A stretch of 64,000 bases of DNA from an uncultured Bacteroidota bacterium. GTDB taxonomy: Bacteria; Bacteroidota; Bacteroidia; Flavobacteriales; BACL11. Shown piece after piece: positions 28,468 to 36,187 of this stretch (position 1 is the first letter of the stretch; the number at the start of each line of letters is the position of its first letter). The notes below the pieces were generated by a model. That model ran no database searches, was not told where the DNA came from, and saw only the letters and a list, made by a program, of their open reading frames with translations. The DNA is taken from contig CACIJW010000007.1 in the NCBI GenBank assembly GCA_902587125.1, positions 1 through 64,000 on the forward strand, given 5' to 3'. The translations under genes were made by a program, and so were the position numbers.

Positions 28468-29575
28468 AATCAACTATCTTTTTGGATATATTTTTGATCA
28501 ATGAAGGTCCTTTGTAAATAAAGCCAGTATATATTTGTAAAAGATCAGCTCCTGCTCTTATTTTTTCAAGAGCATCATCACCATTCAAAATTCCTCCAAC
28601 GCCAATGATTACAAATCCTTTTCTAGTATTTTTTCTTATGTAACTTATGATTTCATTAGATTTTTGTGTTAAAGGCTTCCCACTGATACCTCCATTTCCA
28701 AGATTATCAATTTTGTTTTTTTCATAATTTAAATTATCTCTGCTGATAGTAGTATTGGTTGCAATTATTCCATCTATTTTTGATTTATTCACGGTATCTA
28801 TAAGCGAGTCGAGTTGTTCAAAGCTAATATCAGGTGATATCTTAACCAGGATTGGCTTTCTTTTTATTTTTTTGCTGTTTAGTTGTTGTAACTTATTTAA
28901 GATTTTGAGCAAAGGTTCTGCTTTCTGTAGTTCTCTTAAATTTGGAGTATTGGGAGAGCTTACATTTACTACAAAATAATCAACATAATCAAACAGTTTT
29001 TCAAAACAAATACAATAGTCGTTTATAGCATCAGAGTTAGGAGTAGTTTTATTTTTGCCTATGTTTCCGCCAATAATTAGATTAGAACTCTTACGTCTTA
29101 ATCTTGAAACTACAAGCTCCAGACCATCATTGTTAAAACCCATTCTATTAAGAATCGCTTCATCTTTTTTTAATCTAAATAGTCTTGGCTTAGGATTACC
29201 ATCTTGTGGCTCAGGAGTGACAGTACCAATCTCTATGAAACCAAAACCAAAACATTGAAGTTCATCAAACAGCTTAGCATCTTTGTCAAATCCTGCAGCT
29301 AAACCTATAGGATTACTAAAATTAAGTCCTAATATTTCCTTTTCTAGAGATTTATGATTTAAAGTGAATAAATACCTGATAATGTTTTTAATTGGGAAAA
29401 ACATTATAATTTTTATAAAAGAAAATGAAAGATGATGAACAGTTTCTGGGTTAAATAGAAATAAAAAACTTCTTAGGAATTTATAACGAAAAACAATGGA
29501 GGATAAAATTAATACTAGTAATAAAAGAAAAATTAAGTAAAAATCTTGATCTAAACCTGTGATGAATACCGTCAT
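28454..29575 (-). CDS. pyrD: Dihydroorotate dehydrogenase (quinone), class 2
   Basis: 373 residues. It oxidises dihydroorotate to orotate in pyrimidine synthesis, passing electrons to membrane quinone. Class 2 features are [20 protein letters not shown] and the catalytic serine region [16 protein letters not shown]-binding glycines (GVGGI) are near the C-terminus. The N-terminus carries an extra hydrophobic helix (about residues 12-28, [18 protein letters not shown]) before the usual membrane-associating helices, giving a longer protein than E. coli PyrD. A -7 box 12 bases upstream supports this start. Confidence 0.95.
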   Translation of the reverse strand: MTVFITGLDQDFYLIFLLLLVLILSSIVFRYKFLRSFLFLFNPETVHHLSFSFIKIIMFFPIKNIIRYLFTLNHKSLEKEILGLNFSNPIGLAAGFDKDAKLFDELQCFGFGFIEIGTVTPEPQDGNPKPRLFRLKKDEAILNRMGFNNDGLELVVSRLRRKSSNLIIGGNIGKNKTTPNSDAINDYCICFEKLFDYVDYFVVNVSSPNTPNLRELQKAEPLLKILNKLQQLNSKKIKRKPILVKISPDISFEQLDSLIDTVNKSKIDGIIATNTTISRDNLNYEKNKIDNLGNGGISGKPLTQKSNEIISYIRKNTRKGFVIIGVGGILNGDDALEKIRAGADLLQIYTGFIYKGPSLIKNISKKIVDYENN

Positions 29576-29587
29576 TTATTTTTTTTA

Positions 29588-29595
29588 CAAAAATA
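29588..29595 (-). promoter_or_regulatory. -7 box upstream of pyrD
   Basis: On the minus strand it reads TATTTTTG, exact for TAnnTTTG, ending 12 bases before the pyrD ATG, within the 36-base gap after the XRE gene. A -33 TTG at standard distance is not seen. Confidence 0.5.
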
Positions 29596-29611
29596 TAAGA
29601 ATGCATGATAA

Positions 29612-29902
29612 TTAAGGTTGTAATTCATCAAAAGATTTATCGTTATACATTACTACAATTTTATCAACAGATTTACCCAATTTACTAGATGATTTCGAAT
29701 AAGAAGTCTTTTGTCCACTAATAATCCAGTTTAAATCCAAATCAGTATAATATTCTTTTAATTTTATAAAAAAATCAATACTCGGTTTGTTTCTACCAGA
29801 CATTATGTGAGAGATTGTAGCCTTATTAACACCAATATTTTCAGCAAGATTAGTTTGACTAATATTAATTTTATTCATCCAAATTTTAATTCTTTCTAGC
29901 AT
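29612..29902 (-). CDS. XRE-family helix-turn-helix regulator
   Basis: 96 residues. The helix-turn-helix is at about 13-40 (SQTNLAENIGVNKATISHIMSGRNKPS), that is, a Cro/C1-type DNA-binding fold, with the usual following segment (FFIKLKEYY, LDLNWIISGQ). The C-terminal 35 residues are polar with no known domain. Small regulators of this form often repress their own promoters; the palindrome at 29912-29925 lies 10 bases upstream of its start. Targets are unknown. It is separated from pyrD by 36 bases. Confidence 0.88.
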   Translation of the reverse strand: MLERIKIWMNKINISQTNLAENIGVNKATISHIMSGRNKPSIDFFIKLKEYYTDLDLNWIISGQKTSYSKSSSKLGKSVDKIVVMYNDKSFDELQP

Positions 29903-29911
29903 TTATTTTCG

Positions 29912-29925
29912 GTTTACATATGTTA
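29912..29925. promoter_or_regulatory. Palindromic operator candidate, copy 1
   Basis: GTTTACATATGTTA, with the self-complementary core ACATATGT extended to an imperfect palindrome (TTTACATATGTTAA). It is identical to the element at 30081-30094 and lies 10 bases upstream of the XRE start, where a repressor would block that promoter. Confidence 0.5.
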
Positions 29926-30080
29926 ATGCAATTTATTAAAATTTATTGATTAATGATTTATTTATAATTAAAAAATCCATAATTATAAATAAAAAAAGAT
30001 TCAAATGTAATATCTTATATTATTGATATACAGTGGTTTATAAAAATAATAAAAAAAAATATAGTTAATTTAAAATATTA

Positions 30081-30094
30081 GTTTACATATGTTA
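30081..30094. promoter_or_regulatory. Palindromic operator candidate, copy 2
   Basis: Exact second copy of GTTTACATATGTTA, about 88 bases before the DtxR-type gene's start. A further half-like TATGTTAA follows at 30095-30102, overlapping the inverted repeat listed next. Two identical 14-base sites flanking a 155-base stretch suggest a shared regulator. Confidence 0.5.
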
Positions 30095-30096
30095 TA

Positions 30097-30116
30097 TGTT
30101 AATTTAAATATTAACA
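30097..30116. repeat. Inverted repeat upstream of the DtxR-type gene
   Basis: Seven-base arms TGTTAAT and ATTAACA separated by six bases. It could be a dimer-binding site for the XRE or the DtxR-type regulator. In such AT-rich DNA an inverted repeat of this size may also arise by chance. Confidence 0.35.
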
Positions 30117-30170
30117 AATAATTATATTTAGACAAGGCTAAAAAAATATTAAGACATACTTAAAATTTAG

Positions 30171-30178
30171 TATATTTG
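30171..30178 (+). promoter_or_regulatory. -7 box of the DtxR-type gene, 3 bases from start codon
   Basis: TATATTTG is followed by TTT and then the ATG at 30182. Exact TAnnTTTG match; a TTA rather than TTG lies 19 bases upstream. Transcription would begin at or near the ATG. Confidence 0.6.
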
Positions 30179-30181
30179 TTT

Positions 30182-30838
30182 ATGTTTTCAAAATCAGAAG
30201 AAAATTATTTAAAGTCTATATTCTCGCTAAAGCAAAAAACTAACAACGCTATATCAACTAACGATATTGCTAAGGATATAAATATTTCTCCCTCCTCTGT
30301 TTCTGATATGCTAAAGAAATTAGAAAAAAAAGATTTAATCAGTTACACAAAATATAAGGGAGTCGATTTAACTAGTAAAGGCTATCTACACGCAAAAATA
30401 ATTCTAAGAAAGCATAGATTGTGGGAAACATTTCTAGTAAAAAAGCTCGATTTCAGTTGGCATGAGGTTCATGAAATTGCTGAACAATTAGAACATATTA
30501 AATCTGATAAACTAATCAATAAGATAGATGAGTTTCTAGACTTTCCTAAATACGACCCTCACGGAGAACCTATACCCTCTGAAGAAGGTTTGATACCTAG
30601 CAATAATTATTCAGTGCTAGCAGATTCTGAAATAGGATGTAAAGCCACAATTATGGGAGTAAATAATGATGATTCTTTATTTTTAATTTACTTAGATGAG
30701 GTAGGCATAAATATTGGAAACAAGATTGAAATCATTAAAAAAATAAACTTTGATAATTCAATTGAAATTAAAATCAATCAAAAAAAATTACACATAACTG
30801 ATCAAGTAGCAAAACATTTATTAATTAAAAAACATTAA
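30182..30838 (+). CDS. DtxR/MntR-family metal-dependent transcriptional regulator
   Basis: 218 residues from the ATG at 30182; a TTG six bases upstream overlaps the -7 box and is rejected. An N-terminal winged helix (SEENYLKSIFSL, STNDIAKDINISPSSVSDMLKKL) is followed by the dimerisation and metal-binding domain (HRLWETFLV, HEVHEIAEQLEHI), DPHGEPIPS, and a C-terminal FeoA/SH3-like domain. Such proteins repress metal importers when Mn or Fe is sufficient. One base separates it from the ZIP transporter, so it probably controls that gene and itself. Which metal it senses cannot be told. Confidence 0.92.
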   Translation: MFSKSEENYLKSIFSLKQKTNNAISTNDIAKDINISPSSVSDMLKKLEKKDLISYTKYKGVDLTSKGYLHAKIILRKHRLWETFLVKKLDFSWHEVHEIAEQLEHIKSDKLINKIDEFLDFPKYDPHGEPIPSEEGLIPSNNYSVLADSEIGCKATIMGVNNDDSLFLIYLDEVGINIGNKIEIIKKINFDNSIEIKINQKKLHITDQVAKHLLIKKH

Positions 30839-30839
30839 A

Positions 30840-31706
30840 ATGGAAAAATTAGAGGCATACAAATGGTTTATTGAACAAAATCCTATCTTACAAGCACTTT
30901 TAGCTGGTTTATTTACATGGGGACTAACTGCAACAGGAGCTGCACTGGTCTTTTTGTTCAAAACAACCAACAGAAAAGTTTTAGATATGGCACTAGGCTT
31001 TACAGGAGGTGTCATGATCGCAGCAAGCTTTTGGTCTTTATTAGCACCAGCAATATCGTATGTTGAAATGCAAAATGAAATGGGATTATCAAATCTACCC
31101 GCTTTTCTACCTCCCGCAATAGGTTTTTTTCTTGGTGCTTTGTTTTTGTACTACTTGGATAAAATTATTCCTCACCTACACTTATTTAAAAAGAAAGAGG
31201 AAGCTGAAGGTATCAGTACTACTTGGAGGAAGACAATTCTTTTGGTGCTAGCCATAGCTTTACACAATATCCCTGAAGGATTAGCTGTTGGAGTTGCTTT
31301 TGGAGCCTTAGCTAACCCAGACTTATTAGCATTGTCTGAGAATAATGTTTTTACAATAGGATCGGCAATAGCCCTTGGCATTGGTATTGGAATTCAAAAT
31401 TTTCCTGAGGGGTTTGCTGTTTCAATGCCACTTAGAAGACAAGGTGCTAGCAGATGGACCTCATGGAAATGGGGTCAAATGTCTGCAATAGTAGAGCCAA
31501 TTTTTGCTGTAATCGGAGCTGCTATTGTAATGCAAATTTTGCCTGTACTAGCTTACGCTTTAGCTTTTTCTGCTGGAGCTATGATATTTATTGTTGTCGA
31601 AGAAGTAATTCCCGAAAGCCAAAGCGGAGGTAATACTGATTTAGCTACAATGGGACTTATTGCTGGATTCATCGTAATGATGATTCTTGATGTATCATTA
31701 GGCTAG
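30840..31706 (+). CDS. ZIP-family metal transporter (GufA type)
   Basis: 288 residues, about eight membrane helices. The two metal-site helices are recognisable as HNIPEGLAVGVAFG (near 141) and QNFPEGFAVSMPLRR (near 186), the ZIP signature, with a variable loop rich in charged residues around 110-125. It moves divalent metal ions (zinc, manganese or iron) into the cytoplasm. It starts one base after the DtxR-type regulator, which suggests metal-dependent repression. Confidence 0.93.
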   Translation: MEKLEAYKWFIEQNPILQALLAGLFTWGLTATGAALVFLFKTTNRKVLDMALGFTGGVMIAASFWSLLAPAISYVEMQNEMGLSNLPAFLPPAIGFFLGALFLYYLDKIIPHLHLFKKKEEAEGISTTWRKTILLVLAIALHNIPEGLAVGVAFGALANPDLLALSENNVFTIGSAIALGIGIGIQNFPEGFAVSMPLRRQGASRWTSWKWGQMSAIVEPIFAVIGAAIVMQILPVLAYALAFSAGAMIFIVVEEVIPESQSGGNTDLATMGLIAGFIVMMILDVSLG

Positions 31707-31724
31707 TCATAAATACATAATATC

Positions 31725-31732
31725 TATCTTTG
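31725..31732 (+). promoter_or_regulatory. -7 box of smpB, 4 bases from start codon
   Basis: TATCTTTG, then TAAG, then the GTG start at 31737. It is an exact TAnnTTTG match within the 30-base gap after the ZIP gene. No -33 TTG at the standard distance. Confidence 0.58.
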
Positions 31733-31736
31733 TAAG

Positions 31737-32195
31737 GTGAGATCAAAGATTAATATATTAAACAGAAAAGTAAAATATGAGTATTTTATATTAAGCAGCT
31801 TTAATGCAGGTATCATGCTTACTGGTAGTGAAATTAAATCTATCAGAAATAATGATGCTAATATTTCTGACTGTTACTGCCTATTTAAAGACAAAGAATT
31901 ATTCGCCAGAAATATTTACATATCAGAATACAAAAACTCGGGCTATTCAGACCATGACTGTACTAGAGACAGAAAATTATTATTAAATAAAACAGAGCTT
32001 GATAAGATCTTTGATAAAGTCAGAGAAAAAGGAATTTCGGTTGTAGCCAAAAGACTATATATTAATGAGAAAGGTCTTGCCAAAATTGAAATTTCAATTG
32101 TAAAGGGTAAGAAACTTTATGATAAAAGAAATAGCATCAAGGATAGGGACAATAAGATTAAGTTAGATAAATTAAAGAAAAACTTTAATGCTTAG
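31737..32195 (+). CDS. smpB: SsrA-binding protein SmpB
   Basis: 152 residues. SmpB carries tmRNA to stalled ribosomes for trans-translation. It shows NRKVKYEYFILSSFNAGIMLTGSEIKSIR at the N-terminus (OB fold) and the basic tail KGKKLYDKR that mimics the anticodon arm. The start is GTG; the -7 box 4 bases upstream supports it, although the N-terminus is a few residues shorter than many homologues. It overlaps the next gene by 8 bases. The tmRNA gene itself is not in the window. Confidence 0.95.
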   Translation: MRSKINILNRKVKYEYFILSSFNAGIMLTGSEIKSIRNNDANISDCYCLFKDKELFARNIYISEYKNSGYSDHDCTRDRKLLLNKTELDKIFDKVREKGISVVAKRLYINEKGLAKIEISIVKGKKLYDKRNSIKDRDNKIKLDKLKKNFNA

Positions 32196-33669
32196 ATACC
32201 TATTTTTTATTTGTCTAACAATTACATTATTTTCTTGTAAAAAAGATATCTCAAATGAAGGTAGTTGGCAAAATCTAAGATTTTCTAATGATACGATAAT
32301 ATTTGATACGACTTTTCAATCAATTGGAACAACAACTAAAACACTGAAAGTCTACAATCGTTCAAGAGGGGATATATACACTAACATTTCTCTTGAAGAA
32401 AATACGCAAGGTAGCTTTAGAATAAATGTTGATGGATTATCTGGTAACAATTTTGAAAATATTTTTATTGGAGCCAAAGACAGTATATTCATATTCATAG
32501 AAGTCACTCCCAACATTTCTAGTAATAATTTTCTTCTTGAAAATAAACTTCAATTTAATACAAACGGAAACATACAAAATGTTCCAATTATCTCACCTTA
32601 TAGAGATGCCTATTTCCATATTAGAAAGAAGAATTTTTTCTTAAATGGCAGTGATACTATAGTTTACAGGTACTACCCAATAAGTACTAACACTTTATGG
32701 ACTAATGATAAGCCACATGTAATTGTCGGAGACCTAGTTATTGAACCTAATGCAACTTTGACTATTGAAGCAGGAACTCAAATTCACTTTTACGAAAATT
32801 CAAGCTTTTATGTTGGTAATCCAATATTAGTCAGCTCAAGCTCTGTGCCACAAAATAATGGCTCATTAATTTTAAATGGAAGCCTTGGTGATGAAATTAT
32901 ATTTCAAGGATATAGAACTGAAGAATGGTATAAAGATATGCCAGGACAATGGGGATTCATTTATTTTGCCCCTGGTTCATCAAATAATGCTATTAATCAT
33001 GTAATAATAAAAAATGGCACAACTGGATTAAGAGCTGATTCTTCAGTGAGCTCCTCTGCTGTCTTGACAATAAATAATACCGAGATAAAAAATATGTCAG
33101 CAATAGGTATTGATGCCAGAGGTTCTAGCATAAAGGCTTACAATACTGAGATATCTAATTGTGGATTGTATTCTGTTTCATTAAGATGGGGAGGAAATTA
33201 CTCATTTGCACACTGCACTTTTGCTAATTATTGGAGTATAATGAATATAAGTAGTATTAGAAGCACACCGTCATTATTACTTAATAATTATTATGAGGAT
33301 ATAAATGGTGTTCAGATAAATAGAAATCTTGATGAGGCAACATTTACCAACTGCATAATATATGGAAATCTTGTGACAGAAGTTTCATTTCAAAATGGTA
33401 ATCAAAGTAATTTCAATTATCAATTTGATCACTGCTTATTAAAATTAGACAATAGTATTAATTTATCAACTCCTGAGTTCATTAATTGTATTAGAAATGA
33501 AAATCCAAATTTTGTTGATTTATTTGAACATAATTTTAATATTGACTCAATCTCACCAGCTAGATATTCAGGTAACTCAAGTGCATTAAATGAATTTATT
33601 TTGATGTCTGATAAAAATGGAGTTTTACGAACATCGCCCCCAGATGTTGGTGCATACCAATATAATTAA
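32188..33669 (+). CDS. Lipoprotein with right-handed beta-helix repeats
   Basis: 493 residues. Lipoprotein signal ending LFSC (Cys 17). An N-terminal beta-sandwich-like part (to about 160) is followed by parallel beta-helix coils, with segments such as GDLVIEPNATLTIEAGTQIHF, INHVIIKNGTTGLRAD and GIDARGSSIKAYNTEISNCG. Such proteins are surface or periplasmic and sometimes bind glycans; no catalytic motif is evident. It overlaps smpB by 8 bases and converges with the LuxC-like gene with a 4-base overlap. Confidence 0.82.
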   Translation: MLRYLFFICLTITLFSCKKDISNEGSWQNLRFSNDTIIFDTTFQSIGTTTKTLKVYNRSRGDIYTNISLEENTQGSFRINVDGLSGNNFENIFIGAKDSIFIFIEVTPNISSNNFLLENKLQFNTNGNIQNVPIISPYRDAYFHIRKKNFFLNGSDTIVYRYYPISTNTLWTNDKPHVIVGDLVIEPNATLTIEAGTQIHFYENSSFYVGNPILVSSSSVPQNNGSLILNGSLGDEIIFQGYRTEEWYKDMPGQWGFIYFAPGSSNNAINHVIIKNGTTGLRADSSVSSSAVLTINNTEIKNMSAIGIDARGSSIKAYNTEISNCGLYSVSLRWGGNYSFAHCTFANYWSIMNISSIRSTPSLLLNNYYEDINGVQINRNLDEATFTNCIIYGNLVTEVSFQNGNQSNFNYQFDHCLLKLDNSINLSTPEFINCIRNENPNFVDLFEHNFNIDSISPARYSGNSSALNEFILMSDKNGVLRTSPPDVGAYQYN

Positions 33670-34655
33670 TCAGTTATAAAAGAAATAGTATCAATACCGT
33701 CTGGGTAATCAGAGATTTTGGGTTTTTGACTATTTCCAAAAGCTAGGTGATTGCTTGAAATAATACATTGTATTTCATTAGATCGTTGTTCAATTTTAGA
33801 GTAAATTTCTTCCAAATTATTATAAAACTCATAATTAATAACAGATACTGGAGAACCAATTGATACATCTTCTTTAAAGATAAAAAACAATCCATCAGAA
33901 TACGTTAAACCATCTAGTTGGTAAATTGCTTTGTAGTAATTATAATTGTTCATATAAGTTGCATTTTTACTAACATATGAGAACTTTTTAGTAAAAATTT
34001 TTATTAAACCATTTAGTGAAAATCCCTTTTTAACATACAATTTAGAAACATTTCTGCAACCCATTCCATAGTAAGTAAAAATATCATCTCCGAGATTCTC
34101 CAACTCATTGTCAGTTTCTTCACCATTAATAATTGCAATTGAATTTTTATTTCTTCTTATAAGTTTACTAGTATTTTTAAATTTATATTCTACAATCTGA
34201 GTTGAAATATTATTACCTGACATTATCAATTTTTCACACAAAACATCCTCTACAGAATTCAAAATTTTTATGGGAAGTTTATTAATTGATGAACTAATAC
34301 ATCTTGATATAATTTTTGGAAAAAGTACTGAATCATTACTTGACATCTTAATTATTGGTGTGTTTCCTGTAAGAAATACACAAAGAAAATCATGAAATCC
34401 AGCAAGAGGAATATTTCCTGCATTTAAAACTAATATTTTTTTGTGGTCAAAAAATTTTAACTGATCATAATTATTTAACCATTCATTTAATGAATCAAAA
34501 TTTAAGATGTTTCTCCAATGATTCAAGCTAAACAATACTGACTTTTTATCAAACCAAGAGTTATTTTTATGAACTAATTGCAATAATTCATCATCTAATT
34601 TTCCAAACTCTTCAACTATTTTTATTACAAACTCAATCCTTTCTCTTAAGTTCAT
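33666..34655 (-). CDS. LuxC-like acyl-CoA reductase
   Basis: 329 residues from the ATG at 34655. It belongs to the aldehyde-dehydrogenase superfamily branch of LuxC, which reduces acyl-CoA to fatty aldehyde. The probable catalytic cysteine is C200 in YYGMGCRNVSK; VLNAGNIPLAGFHDF (77-90) is a conserved cofactor-side motif. A TTG start at 34676 is also in frame, overlapping the opposite gene's start, but the ATG gives the normal N-terminus. No luxE or luxAB genes are present, so bioluminescence is not implied; the biological role in Bacteroidota is unclear. Confidence 0.85.
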   Translation of the reverse strand: MNLRERIEFVIKIVEEFGKLDDELLQLVHKNNSWFDKKSVLFSLNHWRNILNFDSLNEWLNNYDQLKFFDHKKILVLNAGNIPLAGFHDFLCVFLTGNTPIIKMSSNDSVLFPKIISRCISSSINKLPIKILNSVEDVLCEKLIMSGNNISTQIVEYKFKNTSKLIRRNKNSIAIINGEETDNELENLGDDIFTYYGMGCRNVSKLYVKKGFSLNGLIKIFTKKFSYVSKNATYMNNYNYYKAIYQLDGLTYSDGLFFIFKEDVSIGSPVSVINYEFYNNLEEIYSKIEQRSNEIQCIISSNHLAFGNSQKPKISDYPDGIDTISFITD

Positions 34656-34658
34656 TAT

Positions 34659-34666
34659 TATATTTG
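34659..34666 (+). promoter_or_regulatory. -7 box of gene at 34671, 4 bases from start codon
   Basis: TATATTTG, then TATT, then the ATG at 34671. Exact TAnnTTTG match lying in the 15-base gap between two divergent genes, so its -33 region must be inside the LuxC-like gene. Confidence 0.58.
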
Positions 34667-34670
34667 TATT

Positions 34671-35567
34671 ATGCAATTATTAAAAATCAAAAATATATTT
34701 TTTTGCTTTCTTCTAATGTCGTTTTCAACTAACATTTATGGGCAAAAAGCATCTAAGTCCTTATTTGGTGAATACGAGGATACTTTAAAATATTTACATA
34801 ACAAAATTGTTTTTACTAAAGATGACGATGTAAAATTAAATTTTAATAATTCATTTAAAAATATACTTAATGAGGTTTTAGAATTTGACAACTCCTTTCA
34901 ATACCCCTTTGACTCACTAAAAAATATTTCAAGACTTTACTCACCAGACAAAAAATTAAGGATTTATAATTGGTTTCTAGAAAAAGAAAATAAAGAAATC
35001 TTATACTATTGTATAATTCAATATTACGACAAAAGAAAAAAAGAATTTTTGACCCAAGATCTTTACGATAATTCAAAAAATTTGAGAAATGTTGAAAAAA
35101 AAATTTTAGATTCAGATAATTGGTTCGGTTGCTTGTATTATGAAATAATTCAAGAAAAGAAAAATGGCAAGCAATATTATACCCTACTTGGCTGGGACGG
35201 AATTGATGAATATAGCACACAAAAAATTATTGATGTGCTTCATTTTACAAGAAACAAAATCACATTTGGTCATCCTATATTCATTAAAGAAAAAAATAAA
35301 GATAATAGAGTTTTGATAGAATATGATGAAAGAACAAGTGTATCTCTTTCATACAATAAAAAAGAGAAGAAGATTATTTTTAACAATCTCATTCCAATTA
35401 AAAAAGAGCTAGAGGGACTTCATGAGTACTATGTTCCTGATGGATCTAATAACAGTTACAATTACAAAAGTGGTAAATGGATTTTTGAGAAAGATATAGA
35501 TGCTAGAAATGATAAAAATAATAGTTCCAGAAAAAAACCCAAAATGGGCCTACTACCCTCCAGATGA
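34671..35567 (+). CDS. Exported protein of unknown function
   Basis: 298 residues with a signal peptide (to about residue 25, STNIYGQ). I do not recognise a named domain. Visible features are YSPDKKLRIYNWFLEKENKEILYYCIIQYY and YYTLLGWDGIDEYSTQKIIDVL, a mixed alpha/beta protein seen in Bacteroidota as a conserved hypothetical. The C-terminus is basic and polar (SSRKKPKMG). It overlaps rnhB by 4 bases, so the two are coupled. The divergent start of the LuxC-like gene is only 15 bases away. Confidence 0.75.
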   Translation: MQLLKIKNIFFCFLLMSFSTNIYGQKASKSLFGEYEDTLKYLHNKIVFTKDDDVKLNFNNSFKNILNEVLEFDNSFQYPFDSLKNISRLYSPDKKLRIYNWFLEKENKEILYYCIIQYYDKRKKEFLTQDLYDNSKNLRNVEKKILDSDNWFGCLYYEIIQEKKNGKQYYTLLGWDGIDEYSTQKIIDVLHFTRNKITFGHPIFIKEKNKDNRVLIEYDERTSVSLSYNKKEKKIIFNNLIPIKKELEGLHEYYVPDGSNNSYNYKSGKWIFEKDIDARNDKNNSSRKKPKMGLLPSR

Positions 35568-36163
35568 TTAAATCATCACACACTGCAAACCTTATTGAAG
35601 TTGGATGTGATGAGGCTGGAAGAGGTTCATTAGCTGGACCTGTTGTCTCATGCTCAGTTATTTTTCCAAAAAAAATTAAAATCAAAGAAATAAATGACTC
35701 AAAACTTTTGTCTATAAACAAAAGAATAAAGCTAGAAAAGATAATTAAAGAAAAAGCTGTTAATTACTCATTTGGAATAGCTAATGTTGAAGAAATTGAC
35801 AAAATTAATATTTTAAATGCATCTATTTTGTCAATGCATAGGTCTCTTTCTCAAATTAAAAATGATTTTGATTTAATTTTAGTAGATGGTAATAGATTTA
35901 AAAATTATAAGGACAAAAAACATATTTGTATTGTAAAAGGAGATTCAAAATATGTTAGCATAGCTGCAGCTTCAATTTTAGCCAAAAATTTTAGAGATAG
36001 ATTAATGATAGAATTAAGCAAGAGGTATGACAAATATGATTTTGATAAAAATAAAGGCTACCCAACTAAAAATCATAAGAAATTTCTAATGCAACATGGA
36101 TATTCATTAGTTCATAGGAAAACTTTTAAAATCAAAGAATTACAACATAAACTATTTTATTAA
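35564..36163 (+). CDS. rnhB: Ribonuclease HII
   Basis: 199 residues. It removes ribonucleotides from DNA and RNA from RNA-DNA hybrids. The signature GCDEAGRGSLAGPV gives active-site D16 and E17; further catalytic acidic residues are in LILVDGNRF and FRDRLM; the C-terminal GYPTKNHKKFL is conserved. Normal length. It overlaps the preceding unknown gene by 4 bases and is followed by a 24-base gap. Confidence 0.95.
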   Translation: MIKSSHTANLIEVGCDEAGRGSLAGPVVSCSVIFPKKIKIKEINDSKLLSINKRIKLEKIIKEKAVNYSFGIANVEEIDKINILNASILSMHRSLSQIKNDFDLILVDGNRFKNYKDKKHICIVKGDSKYVSIAAASILAKNFRDRLMIELSKRYDKYDFDKNKGYPTKNHKKFLMQHGYSLVHRKTFKIKELQHKLFY

Positions 36164-36187
36164 TTTTAAACAGAATATTATTAACAA

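Larger units (their letters stand above)
29903..30181. other. Only large intergenic region of the window
   Basis: 279 bases, extremely AT-rich, between the divergent XRE and DtxR-type genes. It holds two copies of a 14-base palindromic element, one 7+7 inverted repeat and the DtxR-type -7 box, all listed separately. I see no convincing ORF, tRNA or intrinsic terminator between 29930 and 30080. Confidence 0.8.

Noticed and set aside
29926-30080. Small RNA or short gene in the XRE-DtxR gap
   Set aside because: The stretch is AT-rich with no stable hairpin followed by a T-run and no start with coding-like composition.
30176-30181. TTG start for the DtxR-type gene
   Set aside because: It lies within and just after the -7 box; the ATG at 30182 gives the normal family N-terminus.
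33666-34655. Bioluminescence (lux) operon
   Set aside because: LuxC-like reductases are widespread in Bacteroidota; no luxA, luxB, luxD or luxE homologue is present.
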